The position numbers and the translations under genes are program-made. A DNA stretch of 64,000 nt from Liopterus haemorrhoidalis (taxonomy: Eukaryota > Arthropoda > Insecta > Coleoptera > Dytiscidae): contig OZ020624.1 of assembly GCA_963971575.1 (NCBI GenBank), positions 11,742,625 to 11,806,624 of the forward strand, given 5' to 3'. The notes under the pieces are model-generated. The model was not told the origin of the DNA and did no database searches. It saw only the letters and a program-made list of their open reading frames with translations. Below, piece after piece: positions 20,949 to 32,582 of this stretch (its first letter is position 1; each line of letters begins with the position of its first letter).

Positions 20949-21460
20949 CGATATTCAAAAATTTGAAGATTCGTTAAAAAATATCGCAACACCAAATTTG
21001 TTGCTGGAAAAATATAGTGTTATATGTCTAAAAGGGGGAAGAGAAAATGGACTTAATGTCAGTTATATCTTAGTTGATAAATTTTTTTCAAGGAAGTTCA
21101 TAACTCTTTGTTCATGGGCTGGTGGTTCAAGAGGTCAGAGGAACAAATGAAATAATATCTTTTAAGATAAATTGACATGTAATGAATTTATTTTTTCAAC
21201 TAGTTCATCTAACTGACAATAATTTTACTATGGTTAATTGTGAACAATTTTTTAAAAACATGTTAAAGAATTCAACGCGTCGAAATGAAGGGTTAGTAGC
21301 AAGAAGTTCTAGGTGTAAAATACGACCTACACAACTAACTTATAAAATAAAACGCAGAGTGAATGATACAACTCGTAATAATAGAGAAAATGATCCAAAT
21401 ACTACAAATATTATTATAAATATTCACTATATGCGATTTTTCTCAGAAAAAGTACAATAA
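20949..21460 (+). pseudogene. DUF4806-like C-terminal fragment
   Basis: Two frames (to 21150, then from about 21130) together give LVDKFFSRKFITLCSWAGG and MNLFFQLVHLTDNNF...EQFFKNMLKNS, the pattern of DUF4806 domains present in many uncharacterised arthropod proteins. The hydrophobic spacing and the SW.GG block support this. A frameshift near 21140 and a stop before MNLFF break it. The upstream half is absent because hAT-3 and copy B lie there. It could be a host-gene fragment or a cargo ORF of a transposon. I recognise the domain by pattern only. Confidence 0.45.
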
Positions 21461-22175
21461 TTTGTAAAGATAAATATGTTAAAATGCTGCTTGAGTTCAT
21501 AATTCCATTGTATTTTTTATAAATTTAAGAATTGTTAAAACTCTTTAGATCCATATTCAATAAGCAGTAGTAATTTGCTACCAAAGACTTTATTTTTATT
21601 TGTATTCAATTATATAGGTTTGTTACTCTGTACTACCATTTTAAAATGATATAACTTATAACAAGAAAAAGAGAAAACTAAAAAAGTAGACAAATGTTGT
21701 TTATTGTTAACATGGCAGTATTCAATATAATATTTAATTAATTATATGAAATTATTTACAACACAATTTAAATATATCATAATTTACTTAACAAAAGTTG
21801 TATTTATTTACAGTGTGTTTAGCAGAGGAATGAATACAATGTCTGAGTTATTTACAATGGCTACCAATTTACATTTTATATTTTCAATATCGTATACATT
21901 ACAACCATTAATTTCTAGACCACAAAACTTATGGCTCTATTCTCTAACTTCTCAATGTATCTCTATATCCGTATAGAGCATGTAGCTTACATTAGACAAT
22001 AGTGGGTTTCATTATAGAGTTATAGAGTTTACCATATTTTCCTATTCCGTAACGTCTGCTATAACCTTGGTCTATAAGACATACGGCGTATAGCGCAGCG
22101 ACAACGAAACGAACTTCACAATTATTGTTTTATAAATTTATTTTTAAAACGTTTTTAATTATTATATGTAACAAA
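21461..22175. other. AT-rich non-coding sequence
   Basis: No supported gene. The last ~100 bp are the immediate upstream region of the Myb/SANT-like first exon. Confidence 0.5.
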
Positions 22176-23273
22176 ATGTCTAGTGCTCCTGAAAGGTAAA
22201 TCATAATTATTATTTATGCATGTACTCATTACCAGATATTAACAATATTATTTAAAATATTCAATCTTAACCCCACTTTTTTGTTTACATATAATTTTGA
22301 ATAAAATTAAAGTGTTGAAATTTCGAAAAAAAAGGAAGACGACTGTGAACACGAGTAGGGAGCAGTACGAGGAGTATTAACGTGCCATGGAGGGCGATTA
22401 TGTGATACGAAGTGGTACCATAAATCCGACTGTAAGTGCTGACTACCTCGAGAAGTGGCAAGAGCTGGTGACCACAATAAACTCTCTGGGTTGTGGTCCA
22501 CCGTTATCGGTGGACGTCTGGAAAAAAGTATGTATTCTTAATATGTTTTTTTGATGTTTTTTAAATATTGTTTTATAAAACTTTTTTTCAGAGATTCAAT
22601 GACTGGAAAAACGCGACGAGGGCGAAAGCCAGAAAAATACATAATGAAAGAATGAAAACAGGTGGAGGTGAAGGCACCTCTGCGAAATTAACAGACCTCG
22701 AAGAAAGAGGACTTTCGGTGTGGGGTCGAGTGGCAGTTACTGGTACGCCGGTACTTCATGTAACTGGTGGATTGGGGACTGACACTTGTACCATTGAAGT
22801 TGTCGATCCTATTAATATGATGCCCGAGTATGTCACAATTGACAGCATAGACTTGTCTGGCTGTTCGACAAGTGTTGCCCCGGTAGCAATGGAGACCACA
22901 GCCCCTGTTGTTTACATGATGCCGTCAACCAGTAGAGCTCACACGACATCTGCACCTCCCCCAGCCAGTACACCCACTCCACCCTCCATAGCTCTCACGC
23001 CTACAACAACGAACATTCCCACACGATCTGCTCGACAACGTATACCCTCTAAGAAAAAAAACAACACCGTTAAGTGATTTAACCAATCAATTATTAAACA
23101 AATATAGTGAGAATGTAAGTGTAGGGATGCAGTTAGTGCAAGAAGTGAAGGCTTCTCGTGAGAGCTATTTTGAACTAAAACAGAAAGTAGTTCAACAACT
23201 TTTTCAACACCATCAAACTTCAATATGGAGAAGAAACAAGAATCAAGACAAAACAAGCATTGAACAACTTTAA
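22176..23273 (+). pseudogene. Myb/SANT-like (zeste-type) DNA-binding protein, three-exon remnant
   Basis: Probable exon 1 starts at ATG 22176 and ends at AG|GTAAAT (22195/22196). Exon 2 (about 22320-22528) encodes SREQYEEY...AMEGDYVIRSG, SADYLEKWQELVTTINSLG and GPPLSVDVWKK, the helical pattern of the Myb/SANT-like domain found in regulatory protein zeste-like and Harbinger-associated proteins. An intron (GTATGT...TTTTTTTCAG, 22529-22591) precedes exon 3 (RFNDWKNATRAKARKIH, then LTDLEERGLSVWG). The C-terminal coiled part (VQEVKASRESYFELKQKV) finishes at TAA 23271-23273. Exon 2 has an in-frame TAA near 22378, and the A8 run at 23054-23061 shifts the frame. No Harbinger transposase was found nearby. 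Confidence 0.65.
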
Positions 23274-24855
23274 GAAATTAACAGCAACCAGAAATCAAGT
23301 TATTTTTCTACTAAGATGCAAAAATCAGTTACTACCATCACATATCCAAAAGACTTTTAAGTGTACATATAATGCAATTATAATACCACACCCTTTCAAA
23401 AACAGGTTAGAAAAATTATTAACTAAATTTAAATTTGACTTATTAAAAGTAGAAATAAGTATTAGTGCATGGTAATTACACAATCTAGATAAAACTATAA
23501 AAACGAAATTATCTTTCTTAGAAAATAATCTTATTACTATTCATTTTGATCATTTTTACAATATGACACAAAATAACTTCAATTTTTGGAATAAAAAAAT
23601 TAAAGAAAAACAAATAAAAAAATTTACTAATTTAAATAATTGCCTCATAAAGAATCAAATTTCTATAAATGAAGATTGGCTTATCAATTTGACAGACATA
23701 AATTTACCTTTACAAATAAAAAATACATTAAGCTTAAACCCAAAATTTAGTTTACCCATAAAAAAATCAGAAATTCTATTACCTAAATTATTAGTAGACA
23801 TTGAATTTGTGATTCAAAATAGTTATAAGGAAGCAGATGAAAGAGATATATTGCGTAATAGATGCACTAATATTATAACTAATTTTATCAATAAACCTCA
23901 AAATTTTAATACCATTGACAAAAATATGTTACACTCATATAATGAAACTAAATTATTTTTAAAAAATAACAAAGAAATTTTAGTCACTAAATCAGACAAA
24001 ACTAATGTAACAGTTATAACCAATATCGAAAATTACAAAGAAAAAATGGCTAATTTACTTGAAGACAAGAAATACTATATTCCTATAAACACTGATATAA
24101 CTACAAAATGCAAAACAAGAATAATAAAATTATTTAACCAAAACACCATAGACAAAAAAACATAATTCATTAGTTACAAACAATTCTACTATTCCCAAAA
24201 TATATGGTTTAATTAAAACTCATAAAAATAATTTTCCCGTTAGACCTATAGTCAGCAATATAAATCAATATTTCAGAGACCAACAATAATTATGATGTTA
24301 AAGATTCATTTGTTTTGAAAAATATTATTGATAATTTACCTAACTTACCTGACAATTATATATTAGTTTCATTAGACGTTGTATCCTTATTTACTAATAT
24401 TCCGATATGTCTAGTGAAAGAAATAATTTCTTAAAAATGGTTAGAAATAGAGCCATACACTAATGTGGGTATTGAAGATTGTTTTAGAAATATAAAACAG
24501 ATATTTGGTTCAGCAATGGAGAATCCGTTATCACCTGTTTTAGCAAAAATAGTATTAAATAATTTATTAGACAAAATTACAACTAAACTACCATTTAAAC
24601 CAATAATTATTCAAAAATTTGTCGACGATTTATTTTTAGCCATACCGAAAGATAAAACTAAAGAAACTTTAAACGATTTTAACTCCTTTAATGAACATAT
24701 AAAATTTACTATGGAAATAGAAAAAAACAACACTTTACCATTTTTAGACATTAAACTTATCAGAAAACCTAACGGTAAATTAATTACAGAGTGGTACAAA
24801 AAACCCGGTAAATCAGATAGATATTTAAAATTTCATTCTAAACACCCTTTAAGGG
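23260..24855 (+). pseudogene. Penelope-like element 1, reverse transcriptase (3' part lost)
   Basis: The relic begins with the helical N-terminus characteristic of PLEs (RNQVIFLLRCKNQLLPSHI, 23275-23340). The next open frame (23563-24165) covers the region before the RT core (KNNKEILVTKSDKTNVTVI). Broken frames at 24165-24465 give KIYGLIKTHKNNFPVRPIV and ILVSLDVVSLFTNIPI. The final frame (24465-24855) has SAMENPLSPVLAKIVL, the catalytic FVDDLFLAI, and NTLPFLDIKLIRKPNG with WYKKPGKSDRYLKFHS. The GIY-YIG endonuclease is missing because the Mutator-like sequence starts at about 24856. At least three stops or frameshifts occur. Confidence 0.85.
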
Positions 24856-25785
24856 GGGCTAGGGTCTGAAACTTTCAAAAAAAATCATTTTTTTTTAGCT
24901 TAAATGAAAGTAGAGAACTTCAGGAATATTCTGTTAAAATTTCAGATCGATAGGAGCAAAATTACCAGAGATACAGCGTTTTGAATATCCCTACTTTCAA
25001 CTCGGCTTACAGCGGTAACGAGCAGACCAGCGCGTGCATAGCGAGAATCGTCCAACAGCTGCTTCCCTCCTCTTTATTTCATATCTAAACCACTTTTACT
25101 GTATTATAGTATATATTTGTATATGCTTCGTGTTTATACGGTGTATATATTTGTTGTATGTAGTTTAGTATATAAGTTCTGGCTTATATTTTGCCGCGCA
25201 TCTGTACACGTGTGCTATAATATATCTCAATTTTTGCTGCAGTTTTGTTTTTTTTTTTATTAACAATATGCCTAAAAAAGTTACCAGAGAAGATCGAAAT
25301 TCGTTTAGTGCAAGGGCGAGCAGACCAAAAAAAAAAAAGAATTCTACCACATAAACGTAAGCATGACGATGTTATAGCAAGTACGTCATCAAAAAAAATA
25401 AGAATTGAAACAGAAGAAAGTATAACGGAAGATTTTAATAAACATTATAGAATCGTGGATTTTTTGTTCGTGTTTTCTACTATTTCTACTCTATTGAAGT
25501 GTGTTATATGTGATGGAAAAGTGGAAATCGAGTCATGCAAAATGGAAAGTCTAGGTTTAAAAATAAAAGTCACCTGTGAAAATTGTAAAATTCCTCGCTA
25601 TGTTTCATCTAGCGAGAGGATAGGAGGTAATGCCTATGAAATAAACTATCGTTATAAAGGTAATATGACAGTCATAATGGAGGAAGAGGACTACGCAAGA
25701 AAAATGACCGAAATCATATACGGAAATAAAGAAAGATCCCACAAAAAAAAATCCAAAATAAATCTAACAATCTGATAGACCAACT
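24856..25785 (+). pseudogene. Mutator-like element, 5' end and transposase N-terminus
   Basis: The segment starts with GGGGGGCTAGGGTCTGAAAC, a plausible 5' terminus, directly inside the Penelope frame. About 400 bp of non-coding leader follow. ATG 25269 opens MPKKVTREDRNSF; the frame shifts at the A12 run 25327-25338 and continues as KRKHDDVIASTSSKK ... LLKCVICDGKVEIES, SLGLKIKVTCENCK, NAYEINYRYKG. The paired Cys motifs and the GLG(F/L)K...C.NC spacing match the N-terminus of Mutator-like transposase domain proteins of insects. The catalytic part is missing; the sequence passes into Penelope-like element 2 near 25786. Confidence 0.55.
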
Positions 25786-27183
25786 AACAACGGCTGAGAT
25801 TATTACGGAATTTGAAGTTAAACGCATACACGGCTCACTTCCTCTCAAAATATATCAATTTCCGAAATTACACAAACCCAAGAACTCCTTACGTCCTATC
25901 GTATCCTGCATCAATAGTCCATCATCCAACCTATCAAAATACCCACATAACACCCTCCAAGATCTAAGCTCAACTTTCCACTATAATTTAAAAAATTCCT
26001 TTGAGTTTGTTAATTAATGCAAGAAAAAACAGTTACCGGCCAGTTACGTAATGTGCTCACTAGATGCCACGAGTCTATTCACCAATATCACAAAAAAAAT
26101 TTGCACAAATATTCACAAATTCATTCGGAAATACTGGTCCTCAATAACAGCATACACTACACTGAACGAGCGAATGTTTCAGATTATAAAGCATATATTA
26201 GTTACCAGTTACTTCATTTACAAAGAAAAATTAATACTTCAACGGGATTGGACTGCAATGGGCAATATCGTCAGCCCAACACTAGCTTGTTTCGTGATGG
26301 AATACATTATCACCGAAGTAATAAGTGCCGAAAACTGTAGACTACGATATTCCGCTCCTTACTTGTTACGTGGACATTCTGTTTTTAACAGTCCCTAAGG
26401 AAAACACAGATGACATATTAAAACGATTAAACTCTACAGATAGTAAAGTCAAATTTACGATAAAGAGAAGGAAATTACCAATTACCTTACCTGGACATTG
26501 AAGCTATAAGATCAGAGGAAGGCTTTATTCAGACCAATTGGTATCAAAAGTCAATAGCGTCTGGTCGTCTCATGAATTTTCACTTGACGAACCCTCTCAC
26601 ACAAAAAATCAGCATCCAACGTAACACAGTACGAAGAATGAAACAACTGAGCAGCCCCCAGTTCCATCAAGGTAATATTGAGAAATTTAAACGTGGATTG
26701 ACAGCCAAGGGTTATCCTAACAATATAATCAAAAGGATTGTGCACATAGACAGTGCGGCACAACAAAAAAACAACAATAACAATGTACCTACCAACACAT
26801 TAAAAAAAAAATTGAATTATTAAAAATATCCCAACATAGAAGGACTTACATAAGAAGTGAAAAACTACTACAAAGTGAAAGTTCGCGCCCATCCCTGTAT
26901 AATCCAAAAACTCTATTTATTAACCACAAAACCCAACATGACTTCACATTCAACAGTTATCTCGTTTACAAAATACCTTGTAAAAATTGCGATAAAGTAT
27001 ATGTTGGGTAGACTAAACAGTGGATAGTAAACAGAATACGCAATCATGACCAAGAGTGCCCGAAAAGAAGAAGAAGAACTCGTCGCATATCTAAAAGATA
27101 TGAAGAAACATCTTTTTGGCTTAACAACTGTCAGTTTGAGGAAGATAGCATATCAACTAGCTGTAAAAAAATAAAAAAATGAT
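25786..27183 (+). pseudogene. Penelope-like element 2 with GIY-YIG endonuclease remnant
   Basis: A second, diverged PLE. Order: YQFPKLHKPKNSLRPIVSCI (RT finger, about 25853-25915), MCSLDATSLFTNI (26049), WTAMGNIVSPTLACFVMEYI (26250), a VDILFLTVP catalytic-loop remnant (26370), and the region KVKFTIKRRKLPI. Near the end (26900-27130) is YKIPCKNCDKVYVG followed by a stop, TKQW..NRIRNHDQEC, which is the GIY-YIG nuclease fold with its CCHH-like start and the Y-V-G half of the signature. Many frameshifts interrupt it. GIY-YIG is the defining integration nuclease of canonical Penelope elements. Confidence 0.75.
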
Positions 27184-27234
27184 AAGTAAAACAATTTTAG
27201 CGCACAAAAGCAGATGGCAGGTATATTTGTAAAT

Positions 27235-28490
27235 TCGTAGGCCAGAAGCCACTTCAGCAGCTCGAGCAATGGGATTCAACAAAGTCGCGTTGAATAAATT
27301 CTATAAGTTGCTCGGAGAAATATATGACAAGTATCAATTGTCACTCAATAGAGTATATAATTGTAATGAAACCGGCATATTGAACGTTTCGAAAACCAAG
27401 AGCAAGATAATAGGAGAGAAAGGAAGAAAACAAGTAGACTCGTTGTCTTCAGCAGAACGAGGACAAACTATAACTGTGGAGATATGCTTTAACGCAGCAG
27501 GAACATACATGTCTCCGCTCATGATACTCCTCCAGGGACAACAGCAGAATGAAATATTCGTGGTTGGATGACCAGCAAAATATTTCTACTCTGGTTCAAA
27601 CAGTTCATCCGATTTTCAAGAACTTCACTTTCCCCACACTACACCCATAAGCTGCAACCTTTAGATATTTTATTTATCAAACTGCATCGAATTGGTTGAG
27701 TTCGCATCCAGGTCGAGTGATCACCATGTTTCAGATAAGCGAAATTTTTGGACAAGCTTATATTCAAGCAGCGACGATGTCAAAAGCTATTAATGGATTA
27801 AGAAAATGTAGGATATGGCCATTTAATCAAAATAGTTTTGCTGATTTTCATTTAATCGCTGCAGAAACTACAAATATACCGATTGTTGAAGACACTCGAT
27901 CTACACCGATTGTTGCAGAATCTCAATCTACACCCGTTATCGCAGAGTCTCTTTCTGAACCGATTGTTGCTGAATTCATTGCCACACTAACTCCTGTTCT
28001 TGAATCCGAACCACGCTGTTCATTTGACAAAAATGTTGTCTCTAAAATCCATTCTCCCATTCGAACAGTGTGTCGCGATATAACATCTAGCTTTAAAAAT
28101 GTTTCTCCTAGAGATGTTCTACCAATCCCATCAGCCCAACAACGAAATGAAAAAAATAAACGCTATGGCCGAAGTAAAACAACAATACTTACCTCATCTC
28201 CATACAAAAATGATTTGGAGGGTCGGAAATAGTAAAGAAAATAATCGAATCCTAATGATCCTCGACTCAAAAGAAACGTTAAAAAACAAAAAAGTGGCAA
28301 ACCACGCGGACACCATATATCTTTATTGTAATGATTTGAATCATACATATCTGAAATCATCAGAGCGTTGGGTGGGATGCCAGCTATGTGGAAGTTGGGC
28401 TCACACTGCCTGTCCCGGTGTTGATGATGAAAATCTCGAGGAAATACACATAGTGTCAAGTTGGTTAACCGGGTCAACGGGTTAACTGGG
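27235..28490 (+). pseudogene. pogo-like transposase relic 1 with C-terminal PHD finger
   Basis: It retains part of the DDE_1 domain (ATSAARAMGFNKVALNKFY, then RVYNCNETGILNVSKTKSK, then SLSSAERGQTITVEICFNAAG; open frame 27269-27571). It then shows an internal deletion over the third catalytic block. A second frame (27696-28232) gives NWLSSHPGRVITMFQISEIFGQ and GLRKCRIWPFNQNSF. After a frameshift near 28195 comes a PHD-type Cys/His cluster (YLYCNDLNHTY...WVGCQLCGSWAHTAC, 28315-28415). The first catalytic position reads NCNETG where pogo-family enzymes have N-x-D-E-T-G, so this copy is inactive. N-terminal HTH/CENP-B part absent. Confidence 0.75.
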
Positions 28491-28965
28491 CATCAGCCTA
28501 TTAATTCTTTGGTTATTGTATTTAAAAGTGCGGCAGTTACGGCGATTGGTAGTACTAGAATTCATTAATTTCGCGCCATTTTTGTTTAATGGACACAGAA
28601 CATATATTGGTAAACATTTATGTTGAAATCAGAATTGTTAAAAGTAGTAGGTTACAACACTGATCGGAGGACCATTGCAAATATTAAGTTAATTTTAATT
28701 GCTATTATAGATGTTATTGTTTTTAATGAAAGTTGGGACGCCTGTAAATATATTATTCGTGTAATTTTAAGGTTAGAATTCAAAAGTAAAATTTTATAAT
28801 GTATGGGCCTAGTTGCCCCGCGAAATTTAGTATACGAAGCAACGGGGCCATAAGAGTCCCAGTTACCCCAGTAATGTTTTGACCCATGTGTAACTGCTTA
28901 AATATTTATAAACACTTATTTTAATCATGTATTCAGTTATTATTTATTTTGCTATTTTTTTATAT
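28491..28965. other. Non-coding sequence between two pogo relics
   Basis: No gene. Possible transposon-end sequences: GGTTAACCGGGTCAACGGGTTAACTGG-like repeats near 28472-28498 (two GGTTAAC copies), and CTAGTTGCCCCGCG near 28808 followed by CAGTTACCCCAGTAATG near 28859. They could be TIR remnants of the flanking elements, but I could not pair them. Confidence 0.35.
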
Positions 28966-28969
28966 CAAG

Positions 28970-30797
28970 GATATGATGAGGCATTACAAGCGCAAGACCG
29001 CAAAGAGCTGATGGTGGACAATATACCAGAGAACAGTTAAACTTCGCGATTCAAGATGTAACAAATGGAAATAGAACAGTTTATAGCGCAGCCCCATTTT
29101 ACCACATTCCAAGAACAACACTTAGACATTATCTTGCTGGCTCTAGAGGTAAAGGAATTGTTGCTAAATATGGCAAAGGAGGAGGCAGCAAGTTATTGAT
29201 AGAATTAAATGTTGAAACAAAACTAACAAATACGAGTACTTTAAACAAAATGCAAAATTGGGGATATGAGCTATCGAGAGAAGAAGTTTTGGATTTGGTA
29301 CAATCTTACTTAAAAGTAAATAATATTAAAACTAAGTTCCCAGACGATCGCCCAGGAGAAGACTGGTTCATAAACTTCTGTTGCCGACACAAAATGTCTA
29401 TTAAGACCATTTCAACACAACAGGGTGTTGAAATTGCCCGAAAGAAGCAAGAAAATCCATGGACCATTTATCGATTTTTTGATTTATTGGAAAAAACAAT
29501 TGCAGATTTACATTTAGAGGGTAAACCAAACTTGATATTTAATTGCAACGAAACGTCGTTCTCCAGCGACCCATCTAAAACAAAAATTGTAGGGAAAATA
29601 GGAACAAAATGCACAAGAACGATCTCCACTCTGGGTCGTGAAAATACAACTGTCCTAGTAACTGGTTCTGCTACGGGCCAAAAATTGCCTCTTCTAATTA
29701 TATTCAAAGGCAAGAATATAATGGAATCGTGGATGCCACAAGATATTGAACCTACCGATAAAGTTGCATATGCTTGTTCTAAAAAAGGATGGATGGTTTC
29801 AGAAATATTTCTATAGTGGTTTATGATTTTTTTTTTGCCGAATATTCCAGAAGAGCGTCCAGTGCTTCTAATTTAAGATGGACATGCCACACACATATCT
29901 TGCGAATTAATACAGTTAGCTATTGATAACGAAGTTTGCATCTTAAAATTTCCACCGCGCTCAACGCATATCTTACAACCGCTCGATGTTGGTGTTTTCA
30001 GAGGTATGAAAAGCAGGTGGGATAAAACCCTTTGTAAGTGGCAACGATCCAACCCTCGACATAAAATACCAAAAAATGTGTTTATCAAGTTGCTTAATGA
30101 GGAATACCGGCAAATATTGTTACTGCATTTCGTGCCACTGGAATCTACAATGTACATTGTGAAGGTCCAGATCGAAGCCAAATTTCTACTGGGTTTTTCA
30201 TTGAAGCAGATGTTCATAAATTTAAAGAACAGAAAAAAATCATAATGAGGAGTTGCAGCAAGAGAGAATTGAATCTCAAGCTGAAGAAACCGAAATTCAT
30301 GTTCCATCTTCTGAGATAGAGGATAAATTATTACAAGGAGGCGCGCCCGAGGTTGGGCCCATTCCAGGGCGTTCCAAAGATAAAGTTGATCATTCTGTTA
30401 AGGATAACACGTCAAACAAACAGTCATTTGAAGCTATCCTTGCAAATCCTGTTCAAACGTGACTCCAAATTTGTTTGCCAATCATTAAAAAAAAAGTTTG
30501 CGTTGGGGCAGAAATATAACGACAACTGAATACCTTGAATTTAAAAAGCGAGAAGAGAAAGAGAAACGCAATAGAGAAAATAAGAAGAAAGGAAAAGATC
30601 TAAAACACAAGGATGTAAAGAAAAAGCCTCCAAGAAAAGCAAAAAAAAAAAAAAAACTTCTGCCTCTGAACAATTCTGAAACAAGCTGTAAAGATTTGGA
30701 AATTGAACAATCAGAGGATGAAGAAGAACACGTTGTGCCAGCAATAGAAGGTGACTATGTCATAGTTGACTATAATGGTGAATATTTCAAGTCATAA
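28970..30797 (+). pseudogene. pogo-like transposase relic 2
   Basis: Starts with a basic HTH segment (MMRHYKRKTAKS, 28974) that is frame-broken within ~40 nt. It continues as a CENP-B-type HTH (FYHIPRTTLRHYLAGSRGK, 29095-29150) and one open frame 29196-29816 (SREEVLDLVQSYL, DDRPGEDWFINFC, LIFNCNETSFSSDPSKTK, TTVLVTGSATGQKLPLL). Broken frames then show DGHATHISCELIQLA and STHILQPLDVGVFRGMKSRW (29878-30020) and a lysine-rich C-terminal tail (30498-30797). The first catalytic Asp is replaced by Asn (NCNETS). The second (in DGHATH) is present. At least five frame breaks. Confidence 0.8.
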
Positions 30798-31160
30798 ACA
30801 TACTATTTATTGAATGTAGATTACGTTTTGAGAATTTATTTATTATATTTTACTCCTGCAAAGAGGTTATGTACATGTCAACTACTAGTTCTGAAATCGA
30901 ACGGTTTAATTAGTTATTGACACCCGTGTCAATTATTGGTGAAGAGTACATTTTCTAATCATATCTTTCTGAACTCATAAATGTGTTATTCTGATGGAGG
31001 GATAAATGTTAGTAACTACTTACATTAAATTAGTTGACTGGGTCCAGTATTTGACAGGGGGTGGCAACTACCAGTGTTTGGCATGTCAATTACTAGTACA
31101 AATTATTTTGCATCAATAAGATAAAAAAAAGTAAGTAGATTTTTTTATTTTAGCCTGAGA
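30798..31160. other. Non-coding spacer with short palindromes
   Basis: No gene. It contains a perfect 8-bp inverted repeat with a 2-nt centre, ATTGACAC-CC-GTGTCAAT, at about 30917-30934, and two near-copies of CATGTCAA(C/T)TACTAGT at 30875 and 31081. These could be terminal sequence of adjacent pogo elements. Confidence 0.35.
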
Positions 31161-31163
31161 ATA

Positions 31164-32580
31164 ATGTCACATATTAAAAAACAATTTCTCAGTTATTCCC
31201 ATGAACAAGTGGAGAAAGCACTACAAGACGGCAGAGATGGATTGGCAGTTCCAACTGCTGAAAAACGTCATGGTATACCTCGTATCACACTTCTTTTCAA
31301 AGCAAAAGGAAAAAACCCCATTACTAGACGAATGGGACCTGTCCCTATTTTAACAAAAGATCAGGAAAATTTATTATTCTTATGGATAACATCTTTGGCA
31401 AAGGCTGGTTTCCCAGATACCAAAGCTGAAGTTCTAGACAATGGTCAGCACATTGTTCAACAACGTGGCAGAAAAACTTGCTTTACTAATAACAGACCGG
31501 GGCCTTCGTGGTTCAAAGCATTTGTACAAAGAAATAAATCTATATCCACAAGAGTAGCGCAAAATTTAACTATATCTATTGAATGTATAAGATTATATTA
31601 TATTGTACAACTCCTTAACTATATCTAGATCTTAAAGTCTCAAAATTTGGAGCGATGGTTTTTAGAAATATATAATTATTTGAAAGATAATGGACATGAG
31701 CAGATTTTAAACGATCCTAATTGTGTATTTAATGGCGATGAAACCGCTTTCTTTCTAAACCCAAAGGGTAGTAAAGTTTCAGCTCCTAAAGGCAACAAAA
31801 CAGTTTATCAAGTCAATGTTTGACGATATTAATTACAGAAATTGGAACACTAGCACCTCAATTAGTTCTATTCAAGTATGAACGAATACCTGCTGATATT
31901 TCTGAAAGTATTCCGTTGACTTGGGGAGTCGGCCGATCGGAAAGTGGATGGATGAACGGTGCTCTATTTTATGAGTTTGCTGCCAATATATTTCACCCAT
32001 GGCTACAAAAAAATGGTAACAAATTATTAATTTGCAATGAAAACGGAATCATATTTGTTGCACTTTTTCCTAACGCTACCCATTTGATACAACCAATGGA
32101 CGTTGCGGTTTTCCGCTCTTTGAAAGGAAAATGGAAGAACAAATTTCACCAGTGGAGGCCAAAGAAAAGCCATTGATGAAGAAACGAGATTTCACTCCAC
32201 TACTTAAAGAAGTATTATAGGAACTCTCCCCTACCGTTATTAAAATCGGTTTTAAAAAATGTAGGCTTGTACCATGGGATCCCAGTTCAATTAATTTAAC
32301 GAAGGAAATTACAACACTAAACCAATCTGAAAAAGCATTAGTAGAGGATAGTAAAGAAGATATTAGACATGCCTTGAACATATTAGAAAAAATAATAGGA
32401 TACGAAAAGATAGATCTTTTCAAAAGTTATGAAGTTTGGGATGGTAACCCTGAAGACAAATCTTTATTTGATGTATGGCAAAAAATGCGCAACAAATTGA
32501 ACATACATATGGAACAGGCATATGACAACTCCCTCGAAGAAACCACAATAGTCCCAACTCCAAGGGAATTTCTACCCCAA
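31164..32580 (+). pseudogene. pogo-like transposase relic 3
   Basis: An open frame at 31164-31628 gives a psq-type HTH (SYSHEQVEKALQDGRDGLAV, EKRHGIPRITL) and a CENP-B HTH (AGFPDTKAEV, GPSWFKAFVQR). The next frame holds NDPNCVFNGDETAFFLNP (31708-31765), with the first catalytic Asp kept. The frame at 31820-32176 carries PQLVLFKYERIPADISE, GWMNGALFYEF, then lacks the usual D-G-H block (deletion near 32020) but keeps NATHLIQPMDVAVFRSLKGKW. A later frame (32374-32583) is the C-terminal region (YEVWDGNPEDKSLFDVWQKM). Four frame breaks. Confidence 0.75.
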
Positions 32581-32582
32581 TG

